Source of the DNA: Neisseria subflava
GTDB taxonomy: Bacteria; Pseudomonadota; Gammaproteobacteria; Burkholderiales; Neisseriaceae
NCBI RefSeq assembly: GCF_024205705.1
Contig: NZ_CP073115.1
Location: 1,922,001-1,986,000, forward strand
Direction of reading: 5' to 3'
Length of the DNA stretch: 64,000 nt
Positions 26,110-34,312 of the stretch are shown here, piece by piece. Within the stretch, counting starts at the first letter, position 1. Each line of letters opens with the position of its first letter. Both the position numbers and the translations under genes were made by a program. The notes beneath the pieces were generated by a model. The model did no database searches, was not told where the DNA came from, and saw only the letters and a list, made by a program, of their open reading frames with translations.

Positions 26110-27756
26110 ATGGATTTTAAAAGACTAATGGCGTTTTTTGCCATTTCAGTGGCAATCTTTGCCGGCTGGGAACATTTTTTCCCCAGCCCCAAACCTAATC
26201 CGGCGCAACAAGCTGCGCAACAGCAAACGGCCGCCGCTCCGGCAAAAGCCGCTGCCGAAGCCGCGCTTGCCCCAGCCACCCCCATTACCGTTACCACTGA
26301 CACGGTTAAAGCTGTCATCGACGAGAAAAGCGGCGACCTGCGTCAGCTGACCCTCTTGCAATACAAAGCAACCGGCGACGAACACAAACCTTTCGTCCTG
26401 TTTAACGACGGCAAGGAATACACCTACGTTGCCCAATCCGAGCTTTTGGACGCACAAGGCAACAACGTTCTAAAAGGCATCAGCTTTACCGCTCCGCAAA
26501 AACAATACAGCTTGGAAGGCGACAAAGTTGAAGTCCGCCTGAGCGCACCTGAAACCAACGGCCTGAAAATCGACAAAGTTTATACTTTCACCAAAGGCAG
26601 CTACTTGGTTAACGTCCGTTTCGACATTACCAACAGCAACGGCCAACCCGTCAACCTGAGCGCAGACTACCGCATCGTCCGCGACCACAGCGAACCTGAA
26701 GGCCAAGGCTACTTCACCCGCTCTTATGTCGGCCCGGTGGTTTACACTCCTGAAGGCGGCTTCCAAAAAGTCAGCTTCTCTGATTTGGACGACGATGCCA
26801 AATCCGGCAAACCCGAAGCCGAATACATCCGCAAAACTCCGACCGGCTGGCTCGGCATGATTGAACACCACTTCATGTCCACTTGGATTTTGCAGCCTAA
26901 AGACGGCCAAAGCGTATGCTCTGCAGGCGAATGCAACATCGACATCAAACGTCGCGGCGACAACCTGTACAGCGCAAGCGTCAGCGTGCCTTTAGCCGCC
27001 ATCCAAGCCGGCGCAAAAGCTGAAACCGCCATCAACCTGTATGCCGGTCCGCAAACCACTTCCGTTATCGCCAACATCGCCGACAAACTGCAACTGGCCA
27101 AAGACTACGGCAAAGTACACTGGTTCGCCTCCCCGCTCTTCTGGCTCTTGAACCAACTGCACAACATCATCGGCAACTGGGGTTGGGCAATCATCGTTTT
27201 GACCATCATCGTCAAAGCCGTACTGTACCCATTGACCAACGCCTCTTACCGCTCTATGGCAAAAATGCGTGCCGCCGCACCTAAATTGCAAGCCATCAAA
27301 GAGAAATACGGCGATGACCGCATGGCGCAACAACAAGCCATGATGCAGCTTTACAAAGATGAGAAAATCAATCCGCTGGGCGGCTGTCTGCCTATGCTGT
27401 TGCAAATCCCCGTCTTCATCGGTCTGTATTGGGCATTGTTCGCCTCCGTAGAATTGCGCCAAGCGCCTTGGTTGGGTTGGATTACCGACTTGAGCCGTCC
27501 GGATCCTTTCTACATCCTGCCTTTGATTATGGCGGTAACCATGTTTGCACAAACTTATCTGAATCCGCCGTCAACCGACCCTATGCAGGCGAAAATGATG
27601 AAAATCATGCCTTTGGTTTTCTCCATCATGTTCTTCTTCTTCCCTGCCGGTTTGGTTCTGTACTGGGTAGTCAACAACCTCTTGACCATCGCCCAACAAT
27701 GGCACATCAACCGCAGCATCGAAAAACAACGCGCCCAAGGCGAAGTCGTTTCTTGA
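26110..27756 (+). CDS. yidC: Membrane protein insertase YidC
   Basis: The 548-residue inner-membrane insertase has an N-terminal anchor (MAFFAISVAIFAGWEHFFPS), an alanine/proline-rich linker, a large periplasmic domain to about residue 345, and a five-helix core starting LFWLLNQLHNIIGNWGWAII. The core carries the NASYRSMAKMRAAAPKLQAI loop and GGCLPMLLQIPVFIGLYWAL, both hallmarks. Gram-negative length and layout are normal. It ends the rpmH-rnpA-yidD-yidC cluster. Confidence 0.98.
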   Translation: MDFKRLMAFFAISVAIFAGWEHFFPSPKPNPAQQAAQQQTAAAPAKAAAEAALAPATPITVTTDTVKAVIDEKSGDLRQLTLLQYKATGDEHKPFVLFNDGKEYTYVAQSELLDAQGNNVLKGISFTAPQKQYSLEGDKVEVRLSAPETNGLKIDKVYTFTKGSYLVNVRFDITNSNGQPVNLSADYRIVRDHSEPEGQGYFTRSYVGPVVYTPEGGFQKVSFSDLDDDAKSGKPEAEYIRKTPTGWLGMIEHHFMSTWILQPKDGQSVCSAGECNIDIKRRGDNLYSASVSVPLAAIQAGAKAETAINLYAGPQTTSVIANIADKLQLAKDYGKVHWFASPLFWLLNQLHNIIGNWGWAIIVLTIIVKAVLYPLTNASYRSMAKMRAAAPKLQAIKEKYGDDRMAQQQAMMQLYKDEKINPLGGCLPMLLQIPVFIGLYWALFASVELRQAPWLGWITDLSRPDPFYILPLIMAVTMFAQTYLNPPSTDPMQAKMMKIMPLVFSIMFFFFPAGLVLYWVVNNLLTIAQQWHINRSIEKQRAQGEVVS

Positions 27757-27774
27757 TAAAAGCTTAGGCAACAC

Positions 27775-27806
27775 AAAGGCCGTCTGTTGTTCAGACGGCC
27801 TTTTTT
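27775..27806 (+). terminator. Terminator after yidC
   Basis: AAAGGCCGTCTG (27775-27786) pairs with CAGACGGCCTTT (27792-27803) across a 5-base loop and runs into T. One arm is a full DUS, the other lacks the last two bases. Confidence 0.85.
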
Positions 27807-27850
27807 ATTTCCTCAAACAAATACAGTTTGAAATTGAACCCAATCCAGTT

Positions 27851-28561
27851 TTAAGCGGCATGCAACACAAAAATCGTCGGACGTTTTTTCAAATTCGGCA
27901 TTTCTTTTCTTTTTCGCCACTGCGCAATCGTCTGGCTGATGATTTCCTGTGTCGGCAAGGTCAAGTCCGTAGCCACACATAAGCGCGTTTCAGGATGCAG
28001 GTTTTCCACCGCATCAGCCAACAACGCATCGTTGCGATACGGCGTTTCGATAAACAGCTGCGTTTCATTCTGCTGGCGTGAACGTTGCTCCAAAACCTTC
28101 AAACTCTGAATCCGCTCATTTTTTTCAGACGGCAGATACCCCTTAAACGCAAAGTTCTGCCCATTCGCACCCGAAGCCATCAGCGCCAGCAGCAAACTAG
28201 ACGGGCCAACCAAAGGCCGTACTTCAAACCCGTGTTTATGCGCCAATGCCACCAAATTCGCACCCGGATCGGCAACAGCCGGACAACCCGCCTCGCTGAC
28301 AATGCCCATACTGCGGCCTTCTTGCAAAGGTTTCAGCAATTCCGGTAAAGTCTTCAAATCCGTGTGTTCATTCAACGTTTGCAGATTCAGCTCACGGATA
28401 GGCGTAGTCACGCCCAAATGCTTCAAATGCGCGCGCGCTGTTTTTTCCGCTTCTACGACAAAATCCGTCAGCCCGACAATCGCCTGTTGTTCATGCGGCA
28501 ACAGGCATGGCGTATCAGGCGCACCCAAAGGGGTAGGAATCAAATACAAAATCGGTTTCAT
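27851..28561 (-). CDS. Tetrapyrrole-methylase family SAM-dependent methyltransferase (RsmI-like paralogue)
   Basis: The 236-residue protein starts MKPILYLIPTPLGAPDTPCL and carries the family blocks GRSMGIVSEAGCPAVADPG near residue 83, the VGPSSLLLALMASG loop and LFIETPYRNDALL, which place it with RsmI-like SAM methylases. RsmI itself (16S rRNA C1402 methylation) has SDAGTPLISDPG there; the differences suggest a paralogue of unknown substrate. It follows maf on the same strand, separated by a DUS hairpin. Confidence 0.8.
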   Translation of the reverse strand: MKPILYLIPTPLGAPDTPCLLPHEQQAIVGLTDFVVEAEKTARAHLKHLGVTTPIRELNLQTLNEHTDLKTLPELLKPLQEGRSMGIVSEAGCPAVADPGANLVALAHKHGFEVRPLVGPSSLLLALMASGANGQNFAFKGYLPSEKNERIQSLKVLEQRSRQQNETQLFIETPYRNDALLADAVENLHPETRLCVATDLTLPTQEIISQTIAQWRKRKEMPNLKKRPTIFVLHAA

Positions 28562-28583
28562 TCTTGCAACTCCAAAAAATCTC

Positions 28584-28611
28584 AGGCCGTCTGAACATAT
28601 TCAGACGGCCT
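28584..28611. terminator. DUS pair between maf and the methylase gene
   Basis: AG-DUS 28584-28595 and complement 28600-28611 form a tight hairpin with a 4-base loop. Confidence 0.6.
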
Positions 28612-28615
28612 CAAA

Positions 28616-29206
28616 CTATAAAACTTCCACACCTTCGTTTTTCAAAAAATCAATCAGACGGAAAATCGGAAGGCCGATCAAAGCATTCGGATCCGTACTT
28701 TCAATCCGCTCCAACAAAGCGGCGCCCAAACCCTCGCTCTTCGCCGCGCCGGCACAATAAACCGCATCCGGCTCGCGTTCCAAATATCGGCTGATTTGTT
28801 CCTGCGTCAACTGTCGCATGGCAACCACCGTATGATCGACATGATGCTGAACCTCGCCCGTAGCAGTATTCAAAAGCACGATTGCACTGTAAAATTCAAT
28901 CCGTTTTCCGCTCAAGTCCGCCAGCATCTGTTGTGCATTTGCGACGTTCATCGGCTTACCCAACTGCCGTCCTTCACACCATGCGACTTGGTCTGCGCCG
29001 ATAATCAGCGCAGCAGGGAAAGCTGCCGCCAATGAACGGGCTTTGCCTTCCGCCAAACGCAGCGCCGTTTCGCCCGCATGCTCGCCCACAATAGGCGTTT
29101 CGTCAAAATCAGGCGATGCCGTCTGAAAATCGATACCCAAACGGCGAAGCTGTCCGCAGCGGAAAACCGAACTCGACCCTAAAACCAAAGGCAGTTTTAC
29201 TTCCAT
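28616..29206 (-). CDS. Maf family nucleotide pyrophosphatase
   Basis: The 196-residue protein begins MEVKLPLVLGSSSVFRCGQL, the Maf opening, and shows SPDFDETP, GADQVAWCEGRQLGKP and GKRIEFYSAIVL. Maf/YceF enzymes hydrolyse modified or canonical nucleoside triphosphates (YceF acts on m7GTP). An ATG at 29224 would add six residues but overlaps the -35 of the divergent yceD promoter, so 29206 is preferred. An AT-type DUS is in frame at 29116-29127. It is divergent from yceD. Confidence 0.88.
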   Translation of the reverse strand: MEVKLPLVLGSSSVFRCGQLRRLGIDFQTASPDFDETPIVGEHAGETALRLAEGKARSLAAAFPAALIIGADQVAWCEGRQLGKPMNVANAQQMLADLSGKRIEFYSAIVLLNTATGEVQHHVDHTVVAMRQLTQEQISRYLEREPDAVYCAGAAKSEGLGAALLERIESTDPNALIGLPIFRLIDFLKNEGVEVL

Positions 29207-29223
29207 ATTTTTACTTAAAAACA

Positions 29224-29252
29224 TTGACGTTAGACTGCCGAAATTATATCAT
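29224..29252 (+). promoter_or_regulatory. yceD-rpmF promoter giving a very short leader
   Basis: TTGACG (29224-29229), 17 bases, TATCAT (29247-29252). The expected start site is about 29258-29260, only a few bases before the yceD ATG at 29262. Confidence 0.6.
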
Positions 29253-29261
29253 ACTCCGTTT

Positions 29262-29765
29262 ATGTCATACCCTAATTTGATTGATCCAGAAGTTTTCGCC
29301 GCCGAAGGGCAGAATCTGCAAGGCAGCTTCCTGCTCGAAGAATTGGATGAACGAGTCAGTTCGCACGATTATCCGGCCGACAAACAGACATGCGTGTCGT
29401 TTACGCTGCAAGGCGGTCGCGACCGGCTGCAACGTCTGTTTCTCGATTTAAACGTCAAAGCCGACATGCCCCTGATTTGCCAGCGTTGCATTACGCCCAT
29501 GCCGTTTCTACTCGATGAAACCAGCCGTATCGTCCTGTTTGCCGATGAAGAGAGTTTGGACGAAGCCATGCTTGCCGATGAAGAATTGGAAGGCATGCTG
29601 CTCGAAAAAGAGCTTGACGTACGGACTCTGGTTGAAGACCAAATCCTGATGTCGCTCCCTTTCTCCCCTCGACACGAAGACTGCGGCAACAATGGAACAC
29701 TGGACGAAGTCAATCGGGACAAACCAAACCCCTTCGCTGTTTTAGCAGGTTTGAAAAGCAGTTAA
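29262..29765 (+). CDS. yceD: YceD (DUF177) protein, 23S rRNA accumulation factor
   Basis: The 167-residue acidic protein has the DUF177 core: LNVKADMPLICQRCITPMPF with the CxxC, then a long acidic stretch, and SLPFSPRHEDCG followed by NPFAVLAGL near the C-terminus. In E. coli and plants the family is needed for normal 23S rRNA levels. It directly precedes rpmF, the universal arrangement. No ribosome site is present and its promoter is so close that the mRNA may be almost leaderless. Confidence 0.92.
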   Translation: MSYPNLIDPEVFAAEGQNLQGSFLLEELDERVSSHDYPADKQTCVSFTLQGGRDRLQRLFLDLNVKADMPLICQRCITPMPFLLDETSRIVLFADEESLDEAMLADEELEGMLLEKELDVRTLVEDQILMSLPFSPRHEDCGNNGTLDEVNRDKPNPFAVLAGLKSS

Positions 29766-29798
29766 TTAGGACACAGTTTATTTATCTAGGAGCTTGAA

Positions 29799-29978
29799 AT
29801 GGCCGTTCAACAAAACAAAAAATCCCCTTCTAAACGCGGTATGCACCGTTCACACGACGCTCTGACTGCGCCTTCTCTGTCTGTTGACAGCGCAACCGGC
29901 GAAGTGCATCGTCCACACCACATTTCCCCAAACGGTATGTACCGTGGCCGCAAAGTGGTAAAAGCTAAAGGCGAATAA
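29799..29978 (+). CDS. rpmF: 50S ribosomal protein L32
   Basis: The 59-residue basic protein MAVQQNKKSPSKRGMHRSHD and so on to KVVKAKGE is L32. The HRPHHISPNGMYRGRKV segment is typical; this is the form without zinc cysteines. AGGAG precedes the ATG. It lies 33 bases after yceD, so the two are co-transcribed, and a composite hairpin terminator follows. The long minus-strand frame over this gene is a shadow. Confidence 0.97.
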   Translation: MAVQQNKKSPSKRGMHRSHDALTAPSLSVDSATGEVHRPHHISPNGMYRGRKVVKAKGE

Positions 29979-29994
29979 TCCGTTCGTCTGACTG

Positions 29995-30033
29995 AAAAAG
30001 CCAGAATATTGCCATGCAATGACTGGCTTTTTT
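29995..30033 (+). terminator. Composite terminator after rpmF
   Basis: AAAAAGCCAG (29995-30004) pairs with CTGGCTTTTT (30023-30032) around an inner ATTGC/GCAAT stem, ending in T. It is not a DUS-type terminator. Confidence 0.85.
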
Positions 30034-30070
30034 GCATTGCACCCTGTATTTTCCTCTTCGGAAGCACACC

Positions 30071-30595
30071 ATGAAACATAAAATCTGGTACACCTACGAC
30101 GATATCCACCGCGTAATCAAAGGATTGGCGGAAAAAATCCAAAACTCCGGCACCAAATACGATGCCATGATTGCCATTGGCGGCGGCGGTTTTATCCCTG
30201 CCCGCATGTTGCGCTGCTTCTTGGAAATTCCGATTTACGCCGTCACCACAGCCTACTACGACAGTGATAATGAAGGTCAAGTTACCGAGGAAGTGAAAAA
30301 AGTCCAATGGCTTGATCCCGTTCCAGATGCCCTGAAAGGCAAAAACGTACTGGTTGTTGACGAAGTGGACGACAGCCGCGTTACCATGGAATTCTGCCTG
30401 AACGAATTGTTGAAAGAAGATTTCGGCACTGTCGGCGTGGCAGTATTGCATGAAAAAATCAAAGCCAAAGTCGGTAAAATTCCTGAAGGTATCCCTTATT
30501 TCAGCGGCATTACCGTTGAAGACTGGTGGATCAACTATCCTTGGGACGCGCTGGACATTGACGAACACAACAAATTGGCCGCGCAAAACCAATAA
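30071..30595 (+). CDS. Purine-type phosphoribosyltransferase
   Basis: The 174-residue protein has the type I PRTase features: AMIAIGGGGFIPARML near residue 36 and the PRPP loop VLVVDEVDDSRVTM near residue 97. The ending ITVEDWWINYPWD matches hypoxanthine/xanthine-guanine salvage enzymes, which join PRPP to a free purine base. The ATG at 30071 follows GGAAGCACACC; the frame opens earlier at 30032 without support. It is inserted between rpmF and plsX, which are adjacent in many bacteria. Confidence 0.85.
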   Translation: MKHKIWYTYDDIHRVIKGLAEKIQNSGTKYDAMIAIGGGGFIPARMLRCFLEIPIYAVTTAYYDSDNEGQVTEEVKKVQWLDPVPDALKGKNVLVVDEVDDSRVTMEFCLNELLKEDFGTVGVAVLHEKIKAKVGKIPEGIPYFSGITVEDWWINYPWDALDIDEHNKLAAQNQ

Positions 30596-30625
30596 ATCTG
30601 GCACGACCGTCGCAACAAGCCTTTT

Positions 30626-30662
30626 CATCTGATTTTCAATTCAATCTCCTGAAAATCAGATG
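30626..30662 (+). repeat. 13-bp perfect inverted repeat before plsX
   Basis: CATCTGATTTTCA (30626-30638) and TGAAAATCAGATG (30650-30662) form a perfect 13-bp stem with an 11-base loop. It has no T run, so it is either a weak terminator after the phosphoribosyltransferase gene or a leader element of plsX. A lone DUS follows at 30685-30696. Confidence 0.65.
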
Positions 30663-30717
30663 AGAGTGCTTGTCCGATTGTTTGAGGCCGTCTGAAACAC
30701 ACAAACCGGAGAACAAC

Positions 30718-31788
30718 ATGATTACACTGGCCGTAGATGCCATGGGCGGAGATGCAGGCCTTGCGATGACCGTCCCCGGTGCAGTGGATTTCCTGAAACA
30801 GCAATCCGACGTACACCTGATTATGGTCGGAGATGAAGCAGCAGTACGCCAAGCATTAAGCTCGGCAGGCGCGCCTATGGACCGCATTACCGTCTGCCAT
30901 GCAGCGCAAGTCGTCGAAATGGATGAAGCGCCGCAATCCGCGCTGAAAAATAAAAAAGAATCATCCATGCGCATCGCCATCAACCAAGTCAAAGAAGGCA
31001 ATGCGCAAGCCGCCGTATCGGCAGGCAATACCGGCGCACTGATGGCGACCGCCCGATTCGTCCTCAAAACCATTCCCGGCATTGAGCGCCCTGCCATCGC
31101 CAAATTCCTGCCTTCCGACAGCGAACACGTTACCCTGGCTTTGGATTTGGGTGCAAATGTCGATTGCACACCCGAACAACTGGTTCAATTTGCCATCATC
31201 GGCAGCGAGCTTGTACACGCTTTGCACCCCGAAAAAGGCAGCCCGCGTGTCGCCCTTTTGAACGTCGGTACAGAAGACATTAAAGGCACGGATGCCGTCA
31301 AACAAACCTTTAAACTGTTGAGCAGCAGCAAACTCAACTTTATCGGCAATATCGAAAGCAACAGCGTTTTGTATGGCGAAGCCGATGTCGTTGTCGCAGA
31401 CGGATTTGTCGGCAACGTTATGCTCAAAACCATCGAAGGCGCGGTTAAATTCATGAGCGGCGCCATCCGCCGCGAATTCCAAAGCACCCTGTTCAACAAA
31501 CTTGCCGCCATTGCCGCCCTGCCCGCGCTCAAAGGTTTGAAAGGCAAACTGGATCCGCGTAAATTTAACGGCGCCATCCTGCTTGGCTTACGCGGTATCG
31601 TGATTAAGAGCCACGGCGGAACCGACGAAGTCGGCTTCCGTTATGCTTTGGAAGAAGCTTATCACGAAGCCAAATCTGCCGGTCTCGCCCAAATCGAACA
31701 AGGCGTAGCCACCCAGTTGGCTGCTTTGGAAGCCGCCAAAGCAGCAGCCGAACTGGAAGAAACCGCTGCTCCAACAACGGAAGCTTAA
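30718..31788 (+). CDS. plsX: Phosphate acyltransferase PlsX
   Basis: The 356-residue protein makes acyl-phosphate from acyl-ACP for phospholipid synthesis. It opens MITLAVDAMGGDAGLAMTVP and shows SAGNTGALMATARF, LDLGANVDCTPEQL and GFVGNVMLKTIEG, all standard for PlsX. The start is fixed by CCGGAGAAC; the frame upstream to 30670 crosses a DUS. It has a C-terminal extension rich in alanine and glutamate. fabH and fabD follow. Confidence 0.97.
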   Translation: MITLAVDAMGGDAGLAMTVPGAVDFLKQQSDVHLIMVGDEAAVRQALSSAGAPMDRITVCHAAQVVEMDEAPQSALKNKKESSMRIAINQVKEGNAQAAVSAGNTGALMATARFVLKTIPGIERPAIAKFLPSDSEHVTLALDLGANVDCTPEQLVQFAIIGSELVHALHPEKGSPRVALLNVGTEDIKGTDAVKQTFKLLSSSKLNFIGNIESNSVLYGEADVVVADGFVGNVMLKTIEGAVKFMSGAIRREFQSTLFNKLAAIAALPALKGLKGKLDPRKFNGAILLGLRGIVIKSHGGTDEVGFRYALEEAYHEAKSAGLAQIEQGVATQLAALEAAKAAAELEETAAPTTEA

Positions 31789-31801
31789 GGCTGATATATA
31801 C

Positions 31802-31842
31802 AGGCCGTCTGAAACTTCACAATGTTCAGACGGCCTGTTTTT
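31802..31842 (+). terminator. DUS-pair terminator after plsX
   Basis: AG-DUS 31802-31813 and complement 31825-31836 form a 12-bp stem with an 11-base loop, followed by GTTTTT. Confidence 0.75.
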
Positions 31843-31871
31843 ATCTTTAATCACCGACTTCATTCTTAATA

Positions 31872-31900
31872 TTGGGAATTTTCCCATTTTCGCTTACAAT
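31872..31900 (+). promoter_or_regulatory. fabH promoter with internal inverted repeat
   Basis: TTGGGA (31872-31877), 17 bases, TACAAT (31895-31900). GGGAATTTTCCC (31874-31885) is an inverted repeat that overlaps the -35 and spacer and could be an operator. Confidence 0.6.
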
Positions 31901-31940
31901 ACCCGACTATCTGAATTAACTCTCTAAAAAGGCCGTTCTC

Positions 31941-32903
31941 ATGCAATATGCCAAAATTTCCGGTACAGGCAGCTACCTTCCTGCCAACCGCGTCAGCAAT
32001 GACGACCTTGCCAAAAAAGTGGACACTTCCGACGAGTGGATTACCACGCGTACAGGTATCAAATTTCGCCATATTGCAGACGACAGCGAAAAAACCAGCG
32101 ACTTGGCCGCCGAGTCAGCGCGCCGCGCCTTGGCAGATGCCGGTTTGCAGGCTGACGATATCGACCTGATTATCGTCGCCACAGCCACTCCCGATATGCA
32201 GTTCCCTTCCACTGCGACCATCGTGCAGCAAAAATTGGGTATTGCCAATGGCTGCCCTGCCTTTGACGTACAAGCCGTGTGCGCCGGTTTTATGTATGCC
32301 CTGACCACTGCCAATGCCTACATCAAAAGCGGCATGGCAAAAAACGCTTTGGTGATCGGCGCGGAAACCTTCAGCCGTATCGTCGATTGGAACGACCGCA
32401 CCACCTGCGTCCTCTTTGGTGACGGCGCAGGCGCGGTGGTCTTAAGCGCATCTGACGAACCGGGCATCATCCACGGCAAACTCAAAGCCGACGGCAACTA
32501 CCTCAACCTTTTGAACGTCCCCGGACAAATCGCCAACGGCCAGATTTGCGGTTCGCCCTACATCAGCATGGACGGCCCCGGTGTATTCAAGTTTGCCGTC
32601 AAAATGCTGGCAAAAATCGCAGATGACGTTATCGAAGAAGCCGGTTACACCACCGATCAAATCGATTGGCTTGTGCCGCACCAAGCCAATAAGCGCATTA
32701 TCGACTCTACCGCCAAACACTTAGGCTTGAGCATGGACAAAGTGATCTTGACCGTCCAAGACCACGGCAACACTTCCGCCGCCTCCATTCCGCTGGCACT
32801 GGATGTCGGTATTAAAAACGGCCAAATCAAACGCGGACAAAACCTCTTGCTTGAAGGTATCGGCGGCGGTTTTGCCTGGGGTGCGGTTTTGGTGAAATAC
32901 TAA
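31941..32903 (+). CDS. fabH: 3-oxoacyl-ACP synthase III
   Basis: The 320-residue enzyme condenses acetyl-CoA with malonyl-ACP to start fatty acid synthesis. The catalytic triad is visible: Cys in AVCAGFMYALTTA near residue 113, His in WLVPHQANKRI near 247, Asn in DHGNTSAASIPLA near 277. The N-terminus GTGSYLPANRVSN and TRTGIKFRHIAD are typical. Its own promoter lies upstream, a DUS hairpin downstream. Confidence 0.98.
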   Translation: MQYAKISGTGSYLPANRVSNDDLAKKVDTSDEWITTRTGIKFRHIADDSEKTSDLAAESARRALADAGLQADDIDLIIVATATPDMQFPSTATIVQQKLGIANGCPAFDVQAVCAGFMYALTTANAYIKSGMAKNALVIGAETFSRIVDWNDRTTCVLFGDGAGAVVLSASDEPGIIHGKLKADGNYLNLLNVPGQIANGQICGSPYISMDGPGVFKFAVKMLAKIADDVIEEAGYTTDQIDWLVPHQANKRIIDSTAKHLGLSMDKVILTVQDHGNTSAASIPLALDVGIKNGQIKRGQNLLLEGIGGGFAWGAVLVKY

Positions 32904-32908
32904 CGGTT

Positions 32909-32939
32909 AGGCCGTCTGAACATCCTTTTCAGACGGCCT
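32909..32939 (+). terminator. DUS pair after fabH
   Basis: AG-DUS 32909-32920 and complement 32928-32939 form a 12-bp stem with a 7-base loop and no T run. Confidence 0.6.
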
Positions 32940-32954
32940 ATTCTGCTCAAACCC

Positions 32955-33302
32955 ATGGAATCTCTAACGTTTGCACTCTATATCAGTAGCCTGTTTTTAA
33001 GCATAACAGCTGTAATATTGCCCAAACTGGCAATCGCCTATCTTGCACTGAGCGCATACGTTTTCCTGCTTTACTACCTAGACAAACAGCGCGCATGCAA
33101 CCACGGCAGACGCATACCCGAAGCAAAATTGCATCTGCTCAATCTGCTTGGCGGCTGGCCGGGCGGTTATTGCGGCAGCCTCGCATTCCGGCATAAAACC
33201 AGCAAACCTGAATTTGTCCGCACCTTCCGGCTGACCACCGCAACCAATACTGTCGCCACCCTTCTTCTGCTGGCGGACACCCTCAAACATTCAAACCAAT
33301 AA
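32955..33302 (+). CDS. DUF1294 family membrane protein
   Basis: The 115-residue protein has two N-terminal helices, then the family signature YLDKQRACNHGRRIPEAKLH, LNLLGGWPGGYCGSLAFRHK and TSKPEFVRTF, then a last hydrophobic segment. DUF1294 proteins are small membrane proteins of unknown function. It lies between fabH and fabD with 9 bases to fabD, so it is probably co-transcribed with fabD; no functional link to lipids is shown. Confidence 0.88.
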   Translation: MESLTFALYISSLFLSITAVILPKLAIAYLALSAYVFLLYYLDKQRACNHGRRIPEAKLHLLNLLGGWPGGYCGSLAFRHKTSKPEFVRTFRLTTATNTVATLLLLADTLKHSNQ

Positions 33303-33311
33303 GGAATTACC

Positions 33312-34238
33312 ATGTCTTTCGCATTCTTTTTCCCCGGACAAGGCTCACAAAGCCTAGGCATGATGAACGGCTTTGCCGAGCAAGCCATCGTTAAAGCCAC
33401 ATTTGACGAAGCTTCCGCCGTATTGGGTCAAGACCTGTGGGCAATGATTAACGGCGAAGATGCCGAATTAATCGGACAAACCGTCAACACCCAGCCCATC
33501 ATGCTGGCTGCCGGCATTGCCACCTACCGCGCCTACTTGGAAGCCGGCGGTAAAATCCCTTCCGTCGTTGCAGGCCACAGTCTCGGCGAATACACCGCCC
33601 TCGTCGCTGCCGGCGCATTGGATTTCGCAGATGCGGTCAAACTGGTTCGTCTGCGCGCCGAGCTCATGCAATCCGCCGTACCGCAAGGCGTAGGCGCAAT
33701 GGCCGCTATTTTGGGTTTGGAAGATGAACAAGTAAAAGCCATTTGTGCCGAAGCTGCACAAGGCGAAGTCGTTGAAGCCGTCAACTTCAACTCTCCAGGC
33801 CAAGTTGTGATTGCCGGCAATACCGCCGCAGTCGAACGCGCCATGGCCGCCGCCAAAGAAGCCGGAGCCAAACGCGCCCTGCCGCTGCCTGTTTCCGTTC
33901 CCTCACATTGCAGCCTCATGAAGCCCGCAGCGGAAAAACTTGCCGAAGCATTGAAAGATATCACCATCAAACAACCGCAGATCCGCGTCATTCATAACGC
34001 CGATGTTGCCTCTTATGATGATGCCGACAAAATCAAAGATGCCTTGGTACGCCAACTGTACAGCCCGGTACGCTGGACAGAAACCGTCAACGCGCTTGTT
34101 TCCGAAGGTATTACCGAGTCCGCCGAATGCGGCCCCGGCAAAGTCCTCGCAGGCCTCGCCAAACGCATCAATAAAGAAGCCGCGTGCAGCGCATTGACCA
34201 ATGCCGATCAAGTGACTGCATTTATCGAAGCCCACTAA
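33312..34238 (+). CDS. fabD: Malonyl-CoA:ACP transacylase
   Basis: The 308-residue enzyme loads malonate on acyl carrier protein. It begins with FFFPGQGSQSLGMMNGFAEQ and has the nucleophile serine in VVAGHSLGEYTALVAAGAL near residue 92, the arginine in RLRAELMQ, and the catalytic histidine in VSVPSHCSLM near 200. AAGGAA precedes the ATG. fabG, its usual neighbour, is displaced about 3.3 kb downstream by three glycosyltransferase genes. Confidence 0.98.
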   Translation: MSFAFFFPGQGSQSLGMMNGFAEQAIVKATFDEASAVLGQDLWAMINGEDAELIGQTVNTQPIMLAAGIATYRAYLEAGGKIPSVVAGHSLGEYTALVAAGALDFADAVKLVRLRAELMQSAVPQGVGAMAAILGLEDEQVKAICAEAAQGEVVEAVNFNSPGQVVIAGNTAAVERAMAAAKEAGAKRALPLPVSVPSHCSLMKPAAEKLAEALKDITIKQPQIRVIHNADVASYDDADKIKDALVRQLYSPVRWTETVNALVSEGITESAECGPGKVLAGLAKRINKEAACSALTNADQVTAFIEAH

Positions 34239-34245
34239 AAATGTT

Positions 34246-34283
34246 TTCAGACGGCCTTATCCTGTCAGGCAAGGCCGTCTGAA
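34246..34283 (+). repeat. Outward-facing DUS pair after fabD
   Basis: The complementary DUS at 34246-34257 and AG-DUS at 34272-34283 can pair across a 14-base loop. They sit between fabD and the first glycosyltransferase. Confidence 0.6.
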
Positions 34284-34312
34284 AAATCAGCCCACTCCAA
34301 TCCGAATACATT

